From Nissolia schottii (lineage: Eukaryota; Streptophyta; Magnoliopsida; Fabales; Fabaceae): DNA of 64,000 nt. The stretch covers positions 472,074 to 536,073 of the forward strand of contig QANU01016257.1 in assembly GCA_003254905.1 (NCBI GenBank), written 5' to 3'. Positions 1-11,429 of this stretch are shown here, one piece after another. Position 1 is the stretch's first letter. Every line of letters starts with the position of its first letter. A program made the position numbers and the translations under genes. A model generated the notes under the pieces. The model had not been told where the DNA came from. It saw nothing but the letters and a program-made list of their open reading frames with translations, and made no database searches.

Positions 1-476
1 CGAAAAATATTCCGTTTGAACCGTCGTGATCCTCTAATTCCCACCTACCTAAGGGTATTAATGTTTGAAGGTGTTTGTGAATTTTTCTCCGGGAGATTAT
101 TTTCATGGACACCGTTTTGCATGCCAAATTTCATCGGCGAACAACGGCTGTTCGGTTGTCCGCCGAACTTTCTACCGTGACACGTCCTATTTCTTAGGGA
201 TATTTTACCTAATAATTTCCCTTATTAATTCTCTAATCATGATTAGAAAATTAATTAAATATTTATGTTTACGGTTATTTCCCGATTGGTTCGGAAATTG
301 GCTTAAGGCTCTGAAAAATTCGCCGGTCACGAAACCTCAACTTTGACTGCTATTTTTATGGGTTAAAGATGATTCTTATGAATTAAAGGTAATAATTTAA
401 TTTTCTTACCTCCCTAATTAACCTATAATTATTTATTACGCTAATTATCCGTACAGTGAAAAAGCGGGATGTTACA
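1..476. mobile_element. Right end of an LTR (Gypsy-like style), cut by the window edge
   Basis: The segment ends with CGGGATGTTACA at 465-476, the inverted form of a TGTAACATCCCG LTR start. Its last 130 bases resemble the last 130 bases of the solo LTR at 49839-52512 (shared TTTGACTG-TATTTTTA, TAATAATTTAATTTT, ATTTATTACGC and a GATG-TACA end), so both belong to related families. No primer site follows base 476, so this is a 3' LTR or a solo LTR. The bases that follow carry a motif of MULE 1, so it probably inserted into that element. The other end is outside the window. Nothing in it looks coding; the 93-codon open frame at 65-346 has no recognisable domain. Confidence 0.6.
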
Positions 477-533
477 CTTGGGCGATTTCAGCCCCCCTGC
501 GTCAAGTCCCATCAGCTCCTTCCCAAGGCACAC

Positions 534-1963
534 TGTTGAAAGCTTTTTACACTAGTCGTTTAATAATATATCCTTCTTTACAGCTTTCAGATCCTCAAGG
601 GATCTAATTGCAGTATAGTCGGGTATAGTCGTATCCACAGGGAGTTGCAAAAATACCGTTCTTGAGTTTGTTAATTAAACAATAAAGTGAAGGATTGGTA
701 AATTGATCGATAGTTAAATAAACTAAATAAAGAACATAAAAGATAAATAGGCAACAAATAAGAGGTAGATCCAGAAATGTTGGGAATTGAATCCTATTAT
801 AGTTTCATGCATCCATTTACTTAGTACAACAGAATTTTCATTTCATTGATTGCCCGCCACCAGTTCTTAACTTGTTCATCGCTTTTACGCATGAAAAGAT
901 CGTCAGGTTTCCTTTGTTATGCTGTCACTTTCGCGCACAAACTTAACAAAGTACATCAGCATTATTCCAGATGTTAAAACGACTAATCCTTCATTCCAGT
1001 TACGGCAACTAAGAATTAGATGAATTGATTTAGTTCCAACTTATGATGCCACTTTCGCACACAATCATGCAGTTTGAAATCATGCTTTAGGTAGCTAAGC
1101 TAAAACAAGCATTAAGCGCAACAAGCAAATCATAGAAACTGATAGATTCATACTGCAAAAGTTACATGGATACAATCATACTACAATATTCGTCAAAATC
1201 CCAACAAAAAGAGGATTAGAAATCCATCTTACAAGAGAATCTCAGAGGCAAGGTGATGGACGCTTACCATGACACGTTCTCACGCTGTCATGACAACGAC
1301 CGTCGTGCTTCCTTGATCACTCCTGGCTCCTTCACCGGCCTCCTCTTTGTTGCTAAACTAACCTAAGCTTTTAAGTACAAGAAATTTGAGAAAGGAATGA
1401 AGTATGGACTATGGATGGATGTCCTCAAGTGAATGCCTCAGCCTTCTATTTATAGGCCAAAATCTGGGGTCACCGCTGAGCGATAATGGTCCTTCCGCTG
1501 AGCGGTTTGGTCTTTTCTGGCGGCTGCTAGGCTGGCATAATAAATGCAACGGCTGTTAGTTGGTGGTGGCGCCGTCTTTTCAGGGCGGCGTCAGGTTTTG
1601 CAGGGTAACGCCGTCTTTTGCATGGCGGCGCCAGCCTGTTGGCGGCTGCAAATGGCTCCAGTGGGTACTACCGTTGAGCGGCCCAGGTACCTCGCTCAGC
1701 GGTGCTTGTCATTTCTGCGCTGAGCAGAATGTTGCTACCGCTGAGCGGCCTGTCGTCTGATTTAGCCCTTTTCCTTCTTTTGCCTCTTTTACCCTTTGCT
1801 CCATTCTTTGTGGGATTGTCCTTAATTAATATGCTTGTATCCATCTTTAGAATATATTATAAATCCTACAAAAAGTAAGGATTTTAGTCAGATAATTCTT
1901 TTAAAACTTAAGCAAACATGTGCCCTTTCAATAGGTGAAATCGTGTGAATTTGGCACTTATCA
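534..1963 (-). mobile_element. Solo LTR (1,430 bp) with 5-bp target duplication, nested in MULE 1
   Basis: On the minus strand it starts TGATAAGTGCC and ends GCTTTCAACA (TG...CA). It is flanked by CACAC on both sides (529-533 and 1964-1968), the 5-bp duplication expected of LTR-element integration. There is no internal domain, so it is a solo LTR left by recombination. U3 carries several copies or near copies of the 11-mer CCGCTCAGCGG upstream of a TATA box (TATAAATAG on minus near 1447-1455). The R/U5 part (about 534-1400) is about 85-90 percent identical by eye to the copy at 14226-15280, which lies in the opposite orientation. Confidence 0.9.
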
Positions 1964-2070
1964 CACACTCACGCAGAAGAGAAAGGGAGCTCCTTCCCGA
2001 GGCCAGCACGCTGAAGAAAAAGAGAAAAAGAGAGGGAGGGGAAGAGAGGAAGGGAGGAAGAGAGGAATTT

Positions 2071-2200
2071 TAGTATAAATTTCACCTTCCCCTTCGCTAC
2101 TCCTCACACTTCACTTCATTCTTTATTATCCTCCTCTTCACACTCCAGAATCGTTTCCTCTTCTTAGTTTTAATTGCTTCACTTTTTCTTTAATTTTAAT
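2071..2200 (+). promoter_or_regulatory. Putative promoter and CT-rich leader of the MULE 1 PMD gene
   Basis: TATAAAT at 2074-2080 is followed about 25 bases later by a CT-rich stretch with CACTTCAC, which resembles the leader of the transposase gene at the other end of the element. An upstream purine-rich GA tract lies at 2010-2065. Position and spacing fit a core promoter for rightward transcription; expression is not shown. Confidence 0.4.
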
Positions 2201-2639
2201 TCGTTTGCAGTTTAGTAAGTGTTCAATTCTTATCACTTTAATTTGCTAAAGTTAGTCTATTTCTTTGCACCTTAATTGTAGTGTTTAATTTTTTTTAGTT
2301 TAGTTGCCCCCTTTAATATACGAACGTGTGGTGTGGGACCATAAACCGAAAATTTAATTTAATTTTTTGAAGTTATTATCGTTTTTTGTATTGCGATATT
2401 TTCTTTTTTTTTGCTAAGTTAAAAAAAATTTCGGTCGTTCAAACAAGTTATAATAAAAAATGGTTTGTCTGTATTTAGGTGAGAAAAATAGTATCACGAT
2501 GGTGAGAGCTCGAAGAGAGGACGATACCGTAAATCCATTGCTGCACATCTCAGAATAAATATTTTAAAATGATCAGGTACTATTTTTAGTATTATTATTA
2601 GTAGTAGTAAGAAGAGTAAAAATCTTAAGGAGAGCAAAA

Positions 2640-2665
2640 TTCTTTCTGGTGTTTGTTATCATTGC

Positions 2666-2696
<31 letters not shown>

Positions 2697-4260
2697 TTAT
2701 TATTATTATTATTATTTGTAGTAGGTGTAGTAGAAGAAGAAGCAACAGTAGGAGTAGCAAGAATAATAAAACTTATTTTGATGGTATTACTATTTTTGTT
2801 TATTATTATTATTATTATTATACCAACATATATAATATTACTAACAAAGATATGTAATATTATACAGATATAAGATACATAATATATAATATATTACTAA
2901 TATTACAAGCAATTTACAGCAACATATATAGTACATATATAATATTATTGTTATTTTTATTATTATTATTAGTATTATTATTGTTACTATTAGTACAAAG
3001 AAGAAGAACAAAATAATAATTAGAATAATAATTATTATAATAATAATAAAAATAATAATATTATCATAATAAGATGAATAAAATATTTTTATTACTATTA
3101 GTACTATTATTATTATTTTTTATTATTATAACTAGTAAGAATAATAAAATATTTTTATTATTATTAGTAGTATTACTATTGTTACTATTAGTACAAAGAA
3201 GAAGAAAATAATAATAATAATAATAATATATTATTATTATTATTATTATAATTATCATGATAAGACAAAAAAAATTATTACTATTAGTACTATTATTAGT
3301 TTTTTATTATTATTATTACTAGTAAGAATAATAAAGTATTTTTATTCTTATTATTATTATTATTAGTATTAGTATTGTTACTATTAGTACAAAGAAGAAG
3401 AAAAAAATAAAAAATAATAATAATAATAATAATATATTATTATTATTATTATCATCATGATAAGACAAAAAAAATTATTACTATTAGTACTATTATTAGT
3501 TTTTTTATTATTATTATTATTACTATTAGTACAAAGAAGAAGAACAAAATAATAATAATAATAATAATCATAATAATATATTATTATTATCATGATAAGA
3601 CAATTTTTTTTTACTATTAGTACTATTATTAGTTTTTTTTTAATTACTATTACTAGTAAGAATAATAAAATATTTTTATTCTTATTATTATTATTAGTAT
3701 TATTATTGTTACTATTAGTACATAGAAGAAGAACAAAATAATTATAATAATACTAATAATAATATTATTATTATCATAATAAGATGAATAAAATATTTTT
3801 ATTACTATTAGTACTATTATTAGTATTTTTAGGGTTTAGGTTTAGTATTACTATTATTATTATAATTATTGTTATTAGCATTATTATTATGATGATGATG
3901 AATGATTTATAATTATAAATGTATAAATATAATTAGTATACTTTAAAATAATTATATAATAATATTGATAATTTTTATTTTTTATATAATATATATACAT
4001 ATCATTATATGTGAAATTACGTACTTTACATGTCAAGCATGTATAATATATTTTAAAAATAATAATAATAATAACAAAAATAGTAAAAATATTAATAAAA
4101 ATATTAATAAAAAAGATATGCTAATAAAGATAATAAAAACAATAATAATAATAATTATTGTATCAATATAAAACTTATTAGTAGAAGTATTAGTAGTAGT
4201 AGCAGTATGGTATTAGTAGTAGTACTAGTAGAAGTATTAGTAGTAATTGTATTAGTAGTA
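2640..4260. repeat. (TAA/TTA)-rich minisatellite, about 195-bp unit, five units
   Basis: The region is almost entirely TTA/TAA trinucleotide runs, but it also has a higher-order unit. The landmark ACTATTAGTACAAAGAAGAAG recurs near 2986, 3184, 3380, 3521 and 3711, so the spacing is about 198, 196, 141 and 190 bases. Each unit also repeats a TATTTTTATT...ATTAGTAC block and an ATCATGATAAGA block. The open frames here only translate the repeat (runs of I, Y, N) and are not genes. It lies between the presumed promoter and the first recognised coding exon of the PMD gene. Confidence 0.85.
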
Positions 4261-4261
4261 T

Positions 4262-4773
4262 TTCCCTAAACCCTAATTATAACCCTATGCCCTAAGACAT
4301 ATAACCCCTAATCCTAAACCATAACTTCCAAACCCTCATATATACCCTAAACCCTAAGCCATGTAACCCCTAACCCTAGCCCTAAACCATATATCATAAA
4401 CCCTAAATCATATACCCTGAGCCATAAACCCTAAACCCTATGAACTAAACCCTAATTATCTCCATAAACACTAAACCCTAAGCCCTAAACCCTAAATCTT
4501 AAACCATAATATATATACCCAAAACCCTAATTATAACCCTAAGCCCTAAGACATATAACCCTAAACCCTAACCCCTAACCCTAATTATAACCCTACGCCC
4601 TAAGACATATAACACCTAACCCTAAACCCTAAACCATGTATCCTAAATCCTAAACCATAAACCATATACCCTAAGCCATAAACCATACACCCTAAACCCT
4701 AAGAACTAAACCCTAATTATTTCCATAAACACTAAACCCTACATCATAAGTCCTAAGCCCTAAACCCTAAACC

Positions 4774-4815
<42 letters not shown>

Positions 4816-5612
4816 AAACCTAATTATAACCCTAAGCCCTAAGACATATAACCCCTAACCCTAAACCCTAAGATATATAACACCTAACCCTAAACCCTAA
4901 ATCATAAACCATATATCCTAAATCCTAAGCCCTAAACCCTAAACCCTAAACCCTAAGAACTAAACCCTAATTATTTCCATAAACACTAAATACTAAATCC
5001 TAAACCCTAATTATAACCCTAATTACCATAAACCCTAAACCCTAATTATAACCATAATCCCTAAACCCTAATTATAACCCTATACCCTAAGACATATAAC
5101 CCCTAACCCTAAACCCTAAACCATAAACCCTAAACCCTAAACCATATACCCTAAGCCATAAACCCTAAACCCTAAGAACTAAACACTAATTATTTCCATA
5201 AACACTAAACCCTAAATCCTAAGCCCTAAACTCTAATTATATACCCTAAACCCTAATTATAACCCTAAACCCTAAGACATATAACCCCTGACCCTAAACC
5301 ATAAATCCTAAACCCTAATATATACCATAAATCCTAAACCCTAATTATAACCCTAAACCCTAAGACATATAACCCCTAACCCTAAACCTTAAACCATATA
5401 CCCTAAACCCTGAACCTTAAACTCTAAACCATAAACCATAAACCATAAACCCTAAACCATACACCATACACCATAAGCCCAAAACCCTAAATTATAAACC
5501 CTAAACCCTAATTATAACCCTAAACCCTAAACTCTAATTATAAACCCTAAATTCTAAAACATAAATCCTAAATAAAAACCCTAAACCCTAAACCCTAAAC
5601 CCAATCACATTA
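4262..5612. repeat. Degenerate telomere-type repeat block (CCCTAAA and variants)
   Basis: About 1.35 kb is made almost wholly of CCCTAAA, the plant telomere unit, and variants such as CCCTAATTATAA, ACCATAAA and GACATATAACCCCTAA. A higher-order phrase (CCCTAAGACATATAACCCCT followed by CCTAAACC) recurs roughly every 200-300 bases. An (AT)n run of about 34 bases sits at 4779-4812. The C-rich strand is + throughout. No gene is visible. The block ends just before the 3' splice site of the first recognised PMD exon, so it lies in the 5' intron or upstream region of that gene. Confidence 0.9.
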
Positions 5613-5647
5613 TAACCCTACTCTGATGCTAATCGTTATTGTTACAG

Positions 5648-8032
5648 GTTGCACGGCGGTTGCGGACCAGACACTCGCCCATTGAGCCACCAAATCCCCT
5701 TATACATCCATATATTCAAAATGCCGATTTATTGCAAGCGTCCCTGTTATCCAACGTTGGGGTGAACCAAGGACTGATTTCAGCTCTTGTTGAGTGGTGG
5801 AGGTCGGAGACCCACACGTTCCATCTTCCACATGGGGAATGCGCGATCACTTTGGAAGATGTGGACATGATTCTGGGGAATGGGTCGGAGGGTGAAGCAG
5901 TCGTCGCCCCTCAAATTGTTTTCTTTGGACCAGGCCTAGTAAATTTATGTCAGGAACTCCTGAGAGTTACACCTGGTCCTGAGGATATAGACAGATCGTT
6001 CATTAACTCGGTCTGGCTGAACCATAATTTCGACGCTGATATTCGTGACGACATTGATGAGCATGACATGCAGCAAATATTGACTTGGCATGCGCACGGA
6101 TACATTTTGCGCCTATTTGATAATTTTTTATTCTCTGATAAGCATGACAACTGGGTCCACTCCAAGTACTTGGCCATCCTCAGAGATTTGGGTGGCCTGG
6201 GAAGATATAGTTGGGGTTCAACGATCTTAGCCATGCTACAGAGAGCACTTTGTCGCGCTTCGTGCACAAATTGCAAGGGAATAAGTAGTTGTATGGTACT
6301 CCTTCAAGTATGGGCATTTTATACATTTCCCATACTTGCACCAACCCCACATGACCCTAACTAGTTCTGTTTTCCCTTTGCGGCAAGGTAATTGTTTATC
6401 ATCAAGTTGCCTGTTGCAATGTTTATCATTAGTTTAATAGAACCACTTATGTGCATTTTTATTAACTCAATGTAATTTAATATATTGCAGATGGGCTGGT
6501 CATGTCTACATTCCAAATGTACATAACATCACAGTAAAGAAATGCAGAAAAGCCATAGACGATATGACCCCTGACCATGTATAGATCAACACCCTAGATA
6601 GTTGTGTTTTCCTAATATATCACCCAATGTGTTGTTTTCCTATTATAAGTAGTTGTGTTTTTCTAATATATAACCTAAACCCTAATTCATTGTAATTGAT
6701 TGTTTTGCTGTGCAGTTTATATGGCAGCCATATTGTGCACCTCAAATTGCCGCAGTAATACCTAGAGAAGTGCAGAATAAGCGAGGAACGTGGTCAATAG
6801 TCTGTCCATTGATATGCTTTGAGATTGTTGAGTGGCATGCAGCTGATCACATGCTCCGACAATTTGGCTTTGCTCAGACGGTGCCTTCTGGTCCTCGTTG
6901 CGACATTCTAGGGTGCTCGCACAATGTCGACCTACGGGGAAATTCCCAGTCATTGTTAGGTACAAACTGAATGCAGAGGCATCATCAATGGATTCAGATG
7001 TGGGTGAACCGTGTGACACTAATCGGTGATAGAACGATTAATTATAGACCGACCATGCAGTATTGGCAGTGGTATATGGTTAATGACCGTCGATTCCTTA
7101 AACAAGTATTCGACCATCAACAGATACCTGATGTGTGGCAACAGTATTATCCATCACCACCGCATGGTCATGTGCCCATGCACCAACCACATGGATTTAT
7201 GGATGATGGCCCGCACGATTTGTACATTCCGCTTCCCCAAGATGGTTTATTGGCTCAATCGATTGAACAAGGTTTCGCTGCTCCGCCTCATCAAGTCGAT
7301 GTGTTTGCTCCGCCTCCACAGTCTGATTACTATGATCCGCCTCTTCAGACGTCTTCGTATAATCCGTCTCCACAACATGGTTTATACGCTTGGCTGGGTG
7401 AATAGATAGATCAACAATTGTATGAGATTGATGAGAACTTTGATGTGTTCAACCCTGGCCCCTCTTCGTCACAACCTCCTCGAATGGCACCTGATGAAGT
7501 TGAAGTGACTCCATACCCAATTGAAGTCACTCCTTCTCCATGCAGACCTGTAACTCGATCTCCTTTTCTTGGTGAAGGGTACAGTGACCAACACTCGTTC
7601 AGAAGAAGGTCCTTCCATGTTGGATCTTCTTCAAGATATGGTGAGCCACGAGTACGATCACCAAGAAGATTAGTTGAAATTGATCGTGTGCAAGTCCGCA
7701 GAGGTGCCTCTGAGTCGTCAGGTCCACACATTGGGGTTAGGGTACCGTTAGATCTCAATGAGCTACCAGAGGATGCATCAGACGATAGCAACAACTACAC
7801 CACCAGCGCCGATCTGAGGCAACCGTCGCCTAGTCCTGCTCGGAGGGGAAACCTATTTGCGAGGGGGATTCGAGGAATGCAGAGAAGAATGATGAGGTGG
7901 ATGTGGCAGCGAGGCAATCGCGATGGAGCTAGTACCAGCGGCGGAGCAGAGCAACAGGGGTATGATCTCCGTGCACGTGAAAATATTAGGGCTCCCGAGA
8001 GATATACCCCCACAAAGGCACCTAGGCACTGA
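5648..8032 (+). pseudogene. Plant mobile domain (PMD) protein gene of MULE 1, three in-frame stops
   Basis: PMD proteins (MAIN/MAIL1-like and 'PP7 long form homolog' annotations) occur in plant genes and in Gypsy and Mutator-like elements. Likely exons are 5648-6387 (acceptor TTACAG, donor AAG|GTAATT), 6491-6578 and 6716-8032, all joining in one frame. The first holds the PMD hallmark ALVEWWRSETHTFHLPHGE followed by ITLEDVDMILG. The third holds VCPLICFEIVEWH and DLRG, typical of the PMD C-terminal half, then a Pro/Gln- and Arg-rich tail with DLNELP at 7751-7768. The frame is interrupted only by TAG 6362-6364, TGA 6968-6970 and TAG 7403-7405, with no frameshift. The N-terminal exon was not identified; a short frame from ATG 2499 is one candidate. 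The gene converges on the transposase gene. Confidence 0.8.
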
Positions 8033-8259
8033 GATTGACCAAACCCACTAATAAATGTACTTGTAATTGTCTGAGTAAAAAACCATTATCACTGTTACAA
8101 TTGAAATAATTATTATTGTTACTATTCTTATTAACTGTACCCATAATTATATAACAATTCTATATTAACTGTACCCATTGCGGCAAATCAGTGTTAATAG
8201 AACCATTCTATATGCATATCTGATGTACATGAGTATTATCATCTAGCAATGTCGCAGTT

Positions 8260-11135
8260 CTACGTCTGGTGACTTGGCCTCGCACTAGTGTGTGGACAAT
8301 GAGAACTGTTGTGACCTGCTCCATGACAAAGTCTACAATGCCTTTGGCGACGCCCCTCATTAGAGTCCATTTTGCTTCGAAAACGAGTAGAGTTCAGCCG
8401 ACCTCGTTTGCTGTGCTTTAAACTTTGGTCAGGCATAACAGTCAAAAATGTGACTCGAGGTCAGGTTGACTCGTGGCCAACAATCTGAAACTCTTGCTCG
8501 TAGACCTTGCAAAGGTTGTCCGTGGTGTAAACATTGTCGACGTACTGCCGCCAGTCTACACTCGCTGTGTCGTAGCATGCCATTACATGGACACATGAAA
8601 ACCTAAATCTTTGAAAGGCGCCACAGTCACAATAACTCCTCCCTAGATCAACCCTAAATTGATTGCCTTTTGATAAATGCCTGCAAAGGAATATTTGCGA
8701 TACTCTCGAAAATTCGTGAAGCTGCAAAACACAACTATGAACTTTATAACAAAAATGATAAGATTTATGTAGTAAACATGGATTTACTATATCATCGAAG
8801 CGAGTATAACTTGCAACGTCCCTGTTTGTGTCATCATTTTTTGTAGTATTTCGGTTAAAAACTCTGAGTATTCGTGACCTGCATTCTACTGAGCATGAGT
8901 ATTCCTCGCGTTTTCGACAAACAAGGCAGCCGTCTTGAAATACGTCTCTTGCACTAATACCGTTATCGGAAAATTGTGAGCCTCTAGAAATTTTGAGTTC
9001 ATTGACTCAGCTAGATTTGTCGTCATATGGGAACAACGGCGTCCACCATCGATCGGATCCATTGTTCTTCAGGGATCTCGTCAATCCTAGCGGCATATGA
9101 TTCATTATGCTGACGTAGCCTTTCATAATGACGATTGTACTGCTCTACAGTGCTCGAATACCTGTAACAGAAATGTCCAAAAGGTTGTGCTCAAAACACC
9201 CTTAATAAATATTTGAAAGTAAAAATGTAAGATCGTCAGTTTAAAAAATCCAACTTACCAATAGCCTTGACAAGTTTTTCCATAAACTTCACCTTGAAGT
9301 GTTGGGCGAAATTATGTGCTATATGTCTTATACAAAACAGATGGTATGCCCACAAACCATCCATTCGTCGAACTGAAGACTTTATGGACTCATGTCGATC
9401 AGATATCAAGCCAATTTGTCGTCCCTCTGGTAGTGATTGTCGCAGATTGTGCAAGAAAAAATGCCATGCATCTGTTGTTTCACCCTCGACAATCGCAAAT
9501 GCAATGGGAACAATTGATTGATTGTCGTCTTGAGTTGATGCCATCAGCATAACACCCTTGTATTTTCCATACAAGTGTGTTCCATCCACCTGGATCATTG
9601 GCTTGCAGTGCTTGAATGCATTTATACATGGGCCAAAACTCCAAAATGCACATCTAAAAGTACGCGCATCTGTCCTAATAGATCTATCAGCTTTGTAAGC
9701 TTCAGTATTATCAATGTCCCATGTGCAGGATGGATCAAAATGTTGTAATGCAATCAATTAGTATGGCAAGTCATTGTATGATTGTTCCCAATTGCCATAG
9801 ACTTGTGCAATTGCATTTTTCTTCGCAAGCCACACTTTTCTATACGATGGCCAATATCCTTCACGGTCCATAACAGCTGCTTGAATGGACTTTACCGGCA
9901 TTCCCTTATCTGTGCCAGAATCATGCTAGCAATCTTACCGGAAGTCAACTTTGAGTGGTCACGAGTAAGCTGCTCTGCAAGGCAAGTGTGAGGGCCATTG
10001 TATCTTGTGACCTCCCAATAATAACTATTTTTCTTCAAGGTGGTCCTAATAAGCCATTGACAACCCATGCCAAAGTTCTTGCATTTGTAGAAATAAGTCA
10101 CCAGTTTTGACTCTTTTATTTTGTAATCGACCCCGACACGCAAACAATGACTTGCAACAACTTCCTTAACTTCATCCATACTTGCAAAGTATTTTCCTTT
10201 GTATAGCTCATCGCCTGCAAAATATTCATTATGCAAGTCTCCTAATTCAGTTGCACGCATCCCCCAACATCAAATGTTTGCAAAAACGTTGGTGTATCAT
10301 CAGGTTATGCGTTTCTTTTGCCATCTATATCAACAATTGAACCATTAGTTAATTTGATGTACTAACAAATAATCTAAATAAGGTATTTCTAGTCAACAGA
10401 TTTGCAGTTCTGGTACGCAAGATCCTCATCACGACGTAAGCATAGAGCATACTTTGCATATTTGTTAATGAACATACTTATTTTAACCCTAAATAAAGTC
10501 AGCAGTTTGAGCTACAATTATATAGTTTACAATTAACGATAATTAAAATTACAATTATTATCATAGTTTATATTGACCCTAAATTTATATAACAATACCT
10601 GAATCATCGTCCGATCATCGCCTTCAGACACGTCACTTTCGTGCTCGCTCCAACTTCTATCGCCCTCTTCCTCTGCCCAGAACTCATTATCTGACACTAA
10701 TGGTGTCTCAAGGTCTTCATGATGCAATTCGTTGGAGCTTGGATTGCCACTTAAAGAAACATTCGCAGTTGACGCCTCCGTGAAGTTCACATACAAATCA
10801 ATGCAACTCAAGTGTATCTTATATGTTTCATATTGAGAAAACATATATTGCACTTGAGCATCATTTGATATTGTTATGGGCCGATATTTTATCAGCCCAT
10901 TCAAGAGAGACACCAGTGATTTATATCTTATTCTCTCGACACTCTTATGAAAATGATGGCATATAACACTACACAAATCTGTGAATGACATAGAAGGCCA
11001 GAGGATAATGACCTCTGCCTTGTAAGGACTAAGAAACTCAACACCCTCAATATTATTTTTTGTGACTGAACCATCATAAAAAAATATATGCAGCAACCCC
11101 TCCCCTATCCATTTTTTTTGAACTAAACAAAAATA
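8260..11135 (-). pseudogene. MURA-type Mutator transposase gene of MULE 1, broken
   Basis: From 5' to 3' on minus: an N-terminal MuDR domain (GLLHIFFYDGS, near 11110-10600); a DUF-like zinc region (MRATEL...CQWLIR, 10260-9900); the DDE core (QVDGTHLYGKYKG and LISDRHESIK give the first two Asp; 9757-9259); the NLAES region (about 9050-8850); a SWIM zinc finger (CDCGAF...CVHVMA, about 8640-8580); and a CCHC knuckle (CRLCHGAGHNSSHC, about 8340-8290). Splice sites fit at 10598 (CAG|GTATTG) and 9259 (G|GTAAGT). Damage includes a one-base loss in the G run at 10261-10265, a shift near 9905, TAA just before 9757, a shift near 9050, TAG near 8905 and TGA at 8461-8463 (Trp expected). The transposase would cut and join element ends in the nucleus; this copy cannot. 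Confidence 0.85.
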
Positions 11136-11284
11136 TAAACACCCAAAAAATTTAAACAGAATATAAGAGAAGTGACAAATAAAAACAGAATAGAAGAGAA
11201 AGAGGAAGCAAGATGAGAGAATAGAAGAGATAGAGGAATGAGAGAATGTTGTGAAGTGAATTGGTGAGAAGATATGAGACCCTC

Positions 11285-11305
11285 CCACCCTTTTTATAGT
11301 GGTAG
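11285..11305 (-). promoter_or_regulatory. TATA box of the MULE 1 transposase gene
   Basis: On the minus strand CTATAAAAAGGGTGGG lies at about 11285-11300, followed by a CT-rich leader with CACTTCACAAC and repeated TTCTCTC. The leader is similar in style to that at the left side of the element. This fixes transcription toward lower coordinates. The upstream side holds the hairpin at 11393-11429. Confidence 0.55.
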
Positions 11306-11392
11306 TTTCCCGGGTAATTTTTAGCTAATCAAATTTTGGACTGAAATCGCCAAAGACTGTGTCAATTTCAGTACTGACAATACTGATTTTAG

Positions 11393-11429
11393 GGGCTGAA
11401 ATCGCCATAGAGGGTGGCGATTTCAGCCC
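11393..11429. repeat. Perfect 15-bp inverted repeat, 7-base loop (subterminal MULE motif)
   Basis: GGGCTGAAATCGCCA (11393-11407) pairs with TGGCGATTTCAGCCC (11415-11429). Related partial copies lie nearby: GGACTGAAATCGCCA near 11338 and GGGGCTGAAATCC near 11459. The 14-mer core also occurs at 481-494, on the far side of the element. It may be a transposase-binding or subterminal motif; that role is inferred. Confidence 0.75.

Noticed and set aside
2649..4171. Several open frames of 64-74 codons
   Set aside because: They translate trinucleotide repeats (runs of I, Y, N, L) and have no gene-like composition.
4262..5612. True chromosome end
   Set aside because: Repeats are degenerate and flanked on both sides by unique or transposon sequence, so it is interstitial.
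5950..6276. 108-codon minus-strand open frame
   Set aside because: Shadow of the PMD exon on the other strand; only the + frame has the PMD hallmarks.
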